A DNA stretch of 17,860 nucleotides from Enterovibrio sp042096095 (GTDB lineage: Bacteria > Pseudomonadota > Gammaproteobacteria > Enterobacterales > Vibrionaceae), in NCBI GenBank assembly GCA_042096095.1, contig JBELME010000060.1, positions 1 to 17,860 on the forward strand. The letters are read 5' to 3'. The translations under genes and the position numbers were made by a program. Below, piece after piece: positions 1 to 4,702 of the stretch (within the stretch, counting starts at the first letter, position 1; every line of letters starts with the position of its first letter). Under the pieces are notes generated by a model. That model saw only the letters and a program-made list of their open reading frames with translations. It was not told the DNA's origin and did no database searches.

Positions 1-260
1 ATGGTATTGGCTGCTTGATATTGGAGAGTGTCGCACTTCGCAGTTGAATTCGGGTACTACTTTCCTTTTTAATATAATTGCATATTCCTATTCAACAATG
101 AGCATTAGAGTTTTAATACACCTAGCACTACCGTTATCAAAATAGAAGTTTGCTTTATTAGAATAGATACGTGCGATATACATTTCCGCACCGCCATATT
201 ATTCATCATTTGAAAACTCACTTTGTATCATTGATGACATCTTTAATGGATGAAATTAAA
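1..260. other. AT-rich non-coding stretch, nothing recognised
   Basis: No open reading frame with a plausible start, ribosome binding site and recognisable product is visible on either strand. The sequence is AT-rich, as intergenic DNA is elsewhere in this window. It lies beyond the terminator that ends the phosphatase gene, so it may hold the control region or the end of a gene outside the window, but I see no convincing promoter hexamers or structured RNA in it. Confidence 0.5.
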
Positions 261-266
261 AAATTA

Positions 267-293
267 AAAAAGGCTGCATAAAGCAGCCTTTTT
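267..293 (-). terminator. Intrinsic terminator of the phosphatase gene
   Basis: A perfect 11-bp stem, AAAAAGGCTGC pairing with GCAGCCTTTTT around the loop ATAAA, starts about 25 bp after the phosphatase stop codon. The stem is flanked by A-runs on the left and T-runs on the right, so it has a U-tract in both directions and could also stop transcription arriving from the left. Confidence 0.9.
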
Positions 294-317
294 ATAAACA
301 TGGATTTATTTCAATGT

Positions 318-806
318 TTATTCAACAAGTGTACCAATATATTCCACTTGAAGCGGTTTGGTAAATGCACCTGGGCGAAGTGCTTGCACCTCACGGACGA
401 TATCTTCAAGCTCCCAGTTACGCTCTAGAAGTAAATGTGCAGCAAGTAAACCTGTGCGCCCTGAACCGCCCATGCAGTGCATCACAACTTTGTTACCATT
501 TTCGATGGCTTGGTGAAGTGCCTCTCGGCTCGCCTTCCAGTTTTTCTCAAAGTCTTCAGCAGGTGCACAATCATCCTCAATCGGCACATGGAACCACTGC
601 ATGCCCAAGCGCTGGGTTTCTTCACCCAATGCAGCAACGTTTTTATCAGCCATTTCTTCATGGTTAATCGCGGTAACGATGACGGTTGCGCCTTGACGTT
701 GCAATTGCTCAAGACTTTCCGTTAGCCCTTCACCTTTTGTTCCCGGACAGGGTGTCAGGATCAATGCGCCTTTTTCGACAGTCAGTTCCCATGTTGGATG
801 TGTCAT
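318..806 (-). CDS. CX5R dual-specificity/CDKN3-like protein phosphatase
   Basis: This 162-residue cytoplasmic protein carries the cysteine-phosphatase signature HCMGGSGRTG at residues 110-119. Cys111 is the predicted nucleophile and Arg117 binds phosphate. An upstream IEDD stretch at 77-79 supplies a likely general-acid aspartate, giving the usual order of acid loop before P-loop. In this family the enzyme removes phosphate from Tyr, Ser or Thr of proteins, or sometimes from other phospho-compounds; the substrate cannot be told from sequence. There is no signal peptide or membrane segment. The ATG at 806 is preceded by AGGGA at good spacing. The gene stands alone, with its own terminator downstream and 230 bp to the next gene upstream. 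No kinase is encoded nearby. It is not the PP2C-type PppA phosphatase of some T6SS clusters, so a link to the secretion genes is unsupported. Family call is firm; biological role unknown. Confidence 0.88.
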   Translation of the reverse strand: MTHPTWELTVEKGALILTPCPGTKGEGLTESLEQLQRQGATVIVTAINHEEMADKNVAALGEETQRLGMQWFHVPIEDDCAPAEDFEKNWKASREALHQAIENGNKVVMHCMGGSGRTGLLAAHLLLERNWELEDIVREVQALRPGAFTKPLQVEYIGTLVE

Positions 807-928
807 TTTCTTTCCCTAAATCAACAAACTTTTTACTTACAACGGGCCCGTCGCGCTCTAGCCGTGCCGAAACAAGCACCCTATCATTTATACGTATTAT
901 TATATTGCTGCAGTTTTACTACAAACAA

Positions 929-950
929 ATGAAGAATGAACGTTCTTCAT
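929..950. repeat. Inverted repeat, possible second terminator
   Basis: ATGAAGAA (929-936) and TTCTTCAT (943-950) form an 8-bp stem around TGAACG. On the plus strand it is followed by a six-T run (952-957), which is terminator-like, but no plus-strand gene precedes it. On the minus strand it follows the hairpin at 965-991 and is trailed by a U-rich stretch, so it may back up that terminator. The stem is AT-rich and weak. An operator role for the phosphatase gene is another possibility. Confidence 0.4.
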
Positions 951-964
951 GTTTTTTATATAAA

Positions 965-991
965 GAAAGGGCGACTTAATGCCGCCCTTTC
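965..991 (-). terminator. Likely terminator of the GH17 operon
   Basis: GAAAGGGCG (965-973) pairs with CGCCCTTTC (983-991), a 9-bp GC-rich stem, about 45 bp past the stop of the second GH17 gene. On the minus strand it is followed by TTTCTTTATAT, an imperfect but U-rich tract. Confidence 0.7.
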
Positions 992-1036
992 ATTGTTGTT
1001 TGGCTCTGACTTATTCGGTCATCAGCACAATCAAAC

Positions 1037-1957
1037 TTATGCCGGTTCAACTTCACCGTACAGCGACTGCATCACCAGCTTTGGCGTGCGGTCTACCTTG
1101 AACAAGCCCCAGTGTTTTTCTGGTTCTTCTGGGTGCGAATCCCCTTTCCAAGGCTCATCGAACGCTTCAAAAACAAAGGTCAGAATGTTTTCTGCGCGTG
1201 TCCATTCCAGCAGTTGTGCGTAGTAAGCAGCTTGTAGTTCCTCATTCGCATTCCATGCTTCGATACCACGACCGTTTGAGGCTGTTGCCCAACCTGCTTC
1301 AGTAATTACAACAGGCTTACCTGGGTTGCAATCTCTTACTGCGTAGTAATTTTGCTTGGTGTATTCAAGCGCTTCATCAATGGTCTTGTATTCCCAAATT
1401 GGGTAAGTGTGAACAGAGATGAAATCTAACGCTTCTGCCAATGCGCCTAGCTTGTAGGTCCATGGCACATAGTTTTCGCAGAATGTCACAGGTTGTGCGA
1501 TTGCGTTTTTAACGCGTTGAACATGTTCAACCAGTTTTTCAACTGAGATCAGATGATCCGTCCACTCAACACTCGCTTCATTACCGACAGAGACATAACC
1601 CACGCTGTCAGGGTACTCGTTTGCTAACGCGATCAAGCGGTCGATTTCTTCGCTGTTTTTCTGACGATTCGCAGCGAGTTCTTCCTCACTAAATTGCGCG
1701 CCCCATGGGCACCCAGGGTTATTCATTTCAGCAGCAACGTCCGCGCCGAGCATCACTTTGAAATCCATTCCTTCGTTCTCGATAACATCCAACACCAATC
1801 TTGCGTGATGGCTGCAATCATAGAGTCGGAGTGCGCCCCAATTCTTTGACAAAATCTGAAGATCTTCTTTGACTTCGTCATAGCTTGGATAAATCCCTTC
1901 ACGGGGATTTTGGCCTTCTCGGTACCCTGAATAACAAATGGCGTTTCTCAGTTCCAT
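1037..1957 (-). CDS. Glycoside hydrolase family 17 protein (beta-1,3-glucanase type), distal copy
   Basis: This 306-residue protein has the marks of a GH17 (beta/alpha)8-barrel enzyme acting on beta-1,3-glucans such as laminarin. The acid/base glutamate is probably Glu127 in SVGNEAS (121-129), and the nucleophile Glu220 in VITEAGWA (217-224). Supporting features are RLYDCSHH at 44-51, HTYP at 183-186 and the late FDEPWKG at 266-272. There is no signal peptide, so the enzyme is predicted to be cytoplasmic and to act on imported oligosaccharides or an internal glucan, unlike secreted laminarinases. The ATG at 1957 follows AAGGAAAT at about 8 bp. It is the second gene of a two-gene operon, 92 bp behind a related GH17 gene, with a hairpin in the gap. 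GH17 members can be hydrolases or glucanosyltransferases, and sequence alone does not decide between them. Confidence 0.85.
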   Translation of the reverse strand: MELRNAICYSGYREGQNPREGIYPSYDEVKEDLQILSKNWGALRLYDCSHHARLVLDVIENEGMDFKVMLGADVAAEMNNPGCPWGAQFSEEELAANRQKNSEEIDRLIALANEYPDSVGYVSVGNEASVEWTDHLISVEKLVEHVQRVKNAIAQPVTFCENYVPWTYKLGALAEALDFISVHTYPIWEYKTIDEALEYTKQNYYAVRDCNPGKPVVITEAGWATASNGRGIEAWNANEELQAAYYAQLLEWTRAENILTFVFEAFDEPWKGDSHPEEPEKHWGLFKVDRTPKLVMQSLYGEVEPA

Positions 1958-1987
1958 GAACTTATTTCCTTTCTCTTTTTATAAGAC

Positions 1988-2012
1988 ACGGGAGTGTATA
2001 GCGTGCTCCCGT
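1988..2012 (-). repeat. Hairpin between the two GH17 genes
   Basis: ACGGGAG (1988-1994) and CTCCCGT (2006-2012) form a 7-bp GC-rich stem with an 11-nt loop in the 92-bp gap between the two GH17 genes. On the minus strand it is followed by GTCTTATAAAAAG, which lacks a clean U-tract. It is therefore more likely an mRNA-processing or stability element, or a leaky attenuator, than a full terminator. Confidence 0.5.
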
Positions 2013-2049
2013 CTCTTTTGATGTGGCTATGGAGACCGACGTACCCGAG

Positions 2050-2931
2050 TTACTCGGTATATTTGAAATTCCCGTCTTTATCCCACAGCCCCCAGTAAGC
2101 ACCTACGGCACCTTCGTCTTCTACTTTCCAAGCTTCATCAAAGGAGGAAAAGTAGATGACCTCAATATCGTCTTCTTTCGCCCACTTGTATGTGTCGATG
2201 AAGTATTGCAATGCATTTTGTTCTGATGGCACAGCACCACGCTCTGCAACACCTTGATCTGGCCAGCCCGTTTCGGAAACGATCACACGTTTTCCTTTCC
2301 CCGCAGCTTGCGCACGGCGATACATTTCTTTCATGTACGGCACAGCAAACTCGATAGGACAACCTTCCCAGAAGGGGTAACAGTTGGTGCAGATGACCTG
2401 ACAAGCATCAGCAACACGTGGGTAGTTTTCAAACAGGAAGTAAGCGTCTACATAACCCACTTCCACATTTGGGCACGCCGCCTTAGCGCGGTTGATGTAA
2501 TCCACCAACTCGTCTTCGCTAAGCTCGCCACGAAGCATCACTTCATTGCCAACAGCAAGTACATCTACATAGCCTTGCTGTGCGATTTCAATGGCATTCG
2601 CCAATTCGATCTCGTTCTTTTCTCTATCACCATGAATCCAAACGCCAACCATGGTTTTTAAACCGTGTTCACGGGCGATTCTTGGAATGTTTTGATGGCC
2701 TTCTGTGCAAGAAAACGAACGAACCCAATTCACATACGGGCGGATTATCTCCAAGCGCTCGCGAATTTGCTCATCACTGATTTCAGTACCAGGGCCTTGA
2801 CCGTCGATATATGGGCTAAACGACAATCCATGAATTTTGTTGTCAACAAGATCACGTGTCTGCGCACGCAGAGCACTGACACCTTCATGCTCAAACTGGT
2901 ATGCGGATCCTGCTTTGTAGATATTTGACAC
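2050..2931 (-). CDS. Glycoside hydrolase family 17 protein (beta-1,3-glucanase type), proximal copy
   Basis: This 293-residue protein is a second GH17-type enzyme with an intact active site. Glu130 in AVGNEVM (126-132) is the likely acid/base and Glu220 in VSETGWP (218-224) the likely nucleophile. The N-terminal GLSFSPYIDGQGPGTEIS stretch (35-52) is the form of the GH17 opening motif common in bacteria, and SFDEAWK (263-269) matches the end of the barrel. It has no signal peptide or membrane segment, so a cytoplasmic role on imported beta-1,3-gluco-oligosaccharides or an internal glucan is inferred. The start is GTG at 2931, preceded by AGGGAG at about 7 bp. It leads a two-gene operon with the other GH17 gene. 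Upstream lies a palindrome-rich region with a LacI-type operator-like site. No transporter or regulator gene is in the window, so the exact substrate is unknown. Confidence 0.85.
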   Translation of the reverse strand: MSNIYKAGSAYQFEHEGVSALRAQTRDLVDNKIHGLSFSPYIDGQGPGTEISDEQIRERLEIIRPYVNWVRSFSCTEGHQNIPRIAREHGLKTMVGVWIHGDREKNEIELANAIEIAQQGYVDVLAVGNEVMLRGELSEDELVDYINRAKAACPNVEVGYVDAYFLFENYPRVADACQVICTNCYPFWEGCPIEFAVPYMKEMYRRAQAAGKGKRVIVSETGWPDQGVAERGAVPSEQNALQYFIDTYKWAKEDDIEVIYFSSFDEAWKVEDEGAVGAYWGLWDKDGNFKYTE

Positions 2932-2958
2932 TTTCCCACTCCCTATGGACTTAGTGTG

Positions 2959-2996
2959 AATCGCGACTCTCCGTGGTTTTCCATCTCTTCGCGATT
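2959..2996. repeat. Inverted repeat in the GH17 leader
   Basis: AATCGCGA (2959-2966) and TCGCGATT (2989-2996) are perfect 8-bp complementary arms separated by 22 bp. The spacer holds a small TGG-TTTT-CCA hairpin of its own. The repeat lies 28 bp upstream of the GTG start of the proximal GH17 gene, inside the predicted untranslated leader. It could fold in the mRNA near the ribosome site or bind a dimeric regulator. Confidence 0.5.
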
Positions 2997-3041
2997 TAAT
3001 TGGTACTAAAAATGATGATTTATCAGTGTGTTAAATTAACA

Positions 3042-3083
3042 GCGCTTATTTATTTACCCAATTTTGTTGCTGAATACGCGCTT
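3042..3083. promoter_or_regulatory. Two GCGCTT half-site-like motifs
   Basis: The hexamer GCGCTT, the right half of the core of the 22-bp palindrome, recurs in AGCGCTTA (3041-3048) and CGCGCTTT (3077-3084). The start of the second copy lies 21 bp from that of the palindrome copy (two helical turns) and 36 bp from that of the first. They may be weaker auxiliary operator sites, but short motifs recur by chance and these copies are not palindromic beyond the core. Confidence 0.25.
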
Positions 3084-3089
3084 TAAATT

Positions 3090-3111
3090 GAAAAGAAAGC
3101 GCTTTCTTTTC
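3090..3111. promoter_or_regulatory. 22-bp perfect palindrome, LacI-family operator-like
   Basis: The 22 bp form a perfect palindrome centred on the C/G step between 3100 and 3101, with the inner core GAAAGCGCTTTC. A-rich arms surrounding an AGCGCT centre resemble operators of LacI-family sugar regulators and the Gram-positive cre site. It lies about 160 bp upstream of the proximal GH17 start and over the predicted transcription start, where a bound repressor would block initiation. No regulator gene is in the window, so the protein that binds is inferred only by class. Confidence 0.6.
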
Positions 3112-3113
3112 GT

Positions 3114-3141
3114 TTTATGCCACAACAGTTCTATAAAACAA
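3114..3141 (-). promoter_or_regulatory. Candidate promoter of the GH17 operon
   Basis: On the minus strand TTGTTT (3136-3141) is followed, after 16 bp, by an extended -10-like TGG-CATAAA (hexamer at 3114-3119). The hexamers match the sigma-70 consensus only in part. Support comes mainly from position: the predicted start site falls within the 22-bp palindrome at 3090-3111. The implied leader is about 175 nt long. Confidence 0.3.
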
Positions 3142-3155
3142 CCTTTAACATTGTG

Positions 3156-3167
3156 AAGGTATACCTT
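3156..3167. repeat. 12-bp palindrome AAGGTATACCTT
   Basis: AAGGTATACCTT is a perfect palindrome just upstream of the candidate GH17 promoter. It lies between TGTGA (3152-3156) and TCACA (3170-3174). These look like CRP half-sites but are 13 bp apart rather than 6, so a standard CRP site is not supported. A few bases on, ATTCGA-CGC-TCGAAT (3174-3188) is another short inverted repeat. Binding by an unknown dimeric regulator is possible. Confidence 0.35.
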
Positions 3168-3251
3168 GATCACATTCGACGCTCGAATAATGCATTTGAG
3201 TTTCAATCATTCTCACTTATGAATATGCTTTCATTTCGAGCATAATAAGAC

Positions 3252-3276
3252 GTCTATTTCATGCGAGTAAATAGAC
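3252..3276. repeat. Inverted repeat between vas terminator and GH17 promoter
   Basis: GTCTATTT (3252-3259) and AAATAGAC (3269-3276) are perfect 8-bp arms with a 9-bp spacer. On the minus strand it lies about 45 bp past the vas terminator and lacks a following U-tract. Its role is unknown; it may be a regulatory site or a leftover of a terminator. Confidence 0.35.
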
Positions 3277-3318
3277 TTTATACTACTGATATTTAATGAT
3301 TATTTATCAATTCAAATG

Positions 3319-3343
3319 AAAAAACCGCCACGAGTGGCGGTTT
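3319..3343 (-). terminator. Intrinsic terminator of the T6SS operon
   Basis: AAACCGCCAC (3322-3331) and GTGGCGGTTT (3334-3343) form a perfect stem with a very short loop, in practice CGAG. On the minus strand it is followed by a run of six T residues. It lies 52 bp past the vasL stop codon and should end transcription of the whole tagH-to-vasL operon, isolating it from the GH17 genes. Confidence 0.92.
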
Positions 3344-3395
3344 AAAAACACGAGTGACTAGGTTATTCACCAGCTCGACTTAGCTTCTATACATG

Positions 3396-4661
3396 TTAGC
3401 TCTCTGGCTCGACAATAGCGTCGTCTATTTCACGTTCCAACAACGCTTTTTTCAACGTTATGGCTTTCAGGTCAGCATCCAAAAGCGACAGTTCTTGCTT
3501 CGCCCTTTCCATGTTGCCTTCGGCGATTTGCTGCTCAACGAACGAGAGTCGACCGATCAATGGAGACAAACTAATCGCGTAGTTTTCAAGCCCAGTGGCA
3601 AGCGCACTAACTTGCGAGTAGTTTCCATTCTTCGCCGATAAGCTCAGATTCGCTGCCCGTGTTCTTGCGGTCACAAACCGTTGCTTGAGTTCTTCGACCT
3701 CCGCCAACAGCCCCGTTTGCCAACCTTGAAGGTTTTTGTTCATCAAGGTCACCTCAGGCGCTTCTGGGAAGACATACGCCAAGCTGTTCGCGAGCTCTAT
3801 CCCTTCCAGCAAGTTGTCACCTGATTTACTCGCGGTGAGTACAGACACTTTGTCCGTGTACGCTGTCAGTAACCGCTCGCGATGAGACGATAGTGCCTCA
3901 GCACCAAACTCTTGGTGGATCTGCTGTGCTTCTTCTAGCGTGATGATTTTCGGCTCAGGCAACGCCGTGGTGAGCTGAGTCGTCGGGTTCGGTCGCGTAC
4001 CCTGAAGTTGAAGTAGCAAGTAAATCGCCACCGCCCCCACGGCAAGACCAACGAAAAAGATCAACGCACTGACGTTTTGCTTCTTCACCTCCACTTCAAT
4101 AGGCATTGCAGGTGCACGTGAAGTGCTGCGACTTTCCAAGCGATCGATATGCTCGAAAATCGTAAAGCCAAGCGCATCGAGATCATCCACTTTTGTGCCG
4201 TTTTGCTTTGACAAAAAAGCATCAATGGCTTGCAATGAACGTTCACAGCGATAAAGCTCGCGGATCTGCCCTTGCTCTGGGCGCATCGCACGCACTTCTT
4301 CTCCAATGCGCCCTAACATCCAGCGATACAGCTCTAAGCGCCGCGCCGCGAGCATGTCGTTGTCTTCTCGCCCTGCACCTAGCACCGACACTTGAAGTTC
4401 AAGTCCATTCGCCAGACCTGTGAGGCCACGGGTTTTCATTGCTGCAACGGTGTAATAAATGGCGACCAGTAGGTCTACCCCTTCCTCATGAGCGACTTTC
4501 TCGCAAAGGGTTCTTACTTTTTCCCAGTCAGTGAGACCGGCGAGCGGGTTGAATCTGCGATTAATTTCGCTTCGGATTTTCTGATAATCAGACGAATCTC
4601 GCAGGCGGGAGGTGTCTCCCGCCGGTTTCAAGCCCTCGATATCTGCATACAGCCCTTGCAT
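3396..4661 (-). CDS. vasL: VasL/TagA-like T6SS protein with ImpA_N domain and membrane anchor
   Basis: This 421-residue protein begins with an ImpA_N domain (about residues 5-115, with LTDWEKVRTLC at 43-53 and GLTGLANGLELQ at 79-90). A linker leads to one transmembrane helix near 197-219. The C-terminal part (about 240-421) is charged and probably helical, as in the VasL family. Its place after tssM matches VCA0121. ImpA_N proteins of this type are thought to act at the inner membrane on sheath assembly or its arrest, so a TagA-like stopper or anchor role is plausible but inferred. The ATG at 4661 is the first possible start, since an in-frame stop lies two codons upstream. The best ribosome site, AAGGA, is 13 bp away, which suggests weak translation or coupling to tssM 41 bp upstream. 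It is the last gene of the operon. Confidence 0.82.
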   Translation of the reverse strand: MQGLYADIEGLKPAGDTSRLRDSSDYQKIRSEINRRFNPLAGLTDWEKVRTLCEKVAHEEGVDLLVAIYYTVAAMKTRGLTGLANGLELQVSVLGAGREDNDMLAARRLELYRWMLGRIGEEVRAMRPEQGQIRELYRCERSLQAIDAFLSKQNGTKVDDLDALGFTIFEHIDRLESRSTSRAPAMPIEVEVKKQNVSALIFFVGLAVGAVAIYLLLQLQGTRPNPTTQLTTALPEPKIITLEEAQQIHQEFGAEALSSHRERLLTAYTDKVSVLTASKSGDNLLEGIELANSLAYVFPEAPEVTLMNKNLQGWQTGLLAEVEELKQRFVTARTRAANLSLSAKNGNYSQVSALATGLENYAISLSPLIGRLSFVEQQIAEGNMERAKQELSLLDADLKAITLKKALLEREIDDAIVEPES

Positions 4662-4702
4662 TGCTCAATCAGTGTCCTTGTGGTGCATGAATGTCGTCAC
4701 GG

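Larger units (their letters stand above)
807..1036. other. Intergenic region between GH17 operon and phosphatase
   Basis: This 230-bp stretch holds two hairpins after the GH17 operon (965-991 and 929-950) and must carry the promoter of the phosphatase gene. On the minus strand the part between about 925 and 880 contains TATAAT-like AT-rich hexamers, but I could not find a well-spaced -35/-10 pair, so no promoter is called. No small gene is evident. Confidence 0.5.

Noticed and set aside
318..806. Phosphatase as the PppA partner of the T6SS FHA protein
   Set aside because: PppA is a PP2C-type metal-dependent enzyme. This protein has a CX5R active site and lies far from the T6SS operon, beyond two terminators.
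365..979. Plus-strand open frames opposite the phosphatase and its upstream gap
   Set aside because: They are antisense to a well-supported gene or lie in hairpin-rich intergenic DNA, with no recognisable motifs or ribosome sites.
1441..1480. Sigma-54 promoter from TGGCAC-like strings inside coding regions (for example near 1465 and 2230)
   Set aside because: The GG-to-GC spacing is not 10 bp in those I checked, and they lie inside genes with no downstream start in the right direction.
1037..2931. GH17 proteins as T6SS effectors because they follow the vas operon
   Set aside because: A strong terminator and about 400 bp of control DNA separate them from vasL, no vgrG, PAAR, adaptor or immunity-like gene is near, and GH17 targets beta-1,3-glucan rather than peptidoglycan. 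Antifungal action is imaginable but nothing in the sequence supports it.
3152..3174. CRP-cAMP site from TGTGA and TCACA
   Set aside because: The arms are 13 bp apart instead of 6. Reading either arm alone with correct spacing leaves a poor second half.
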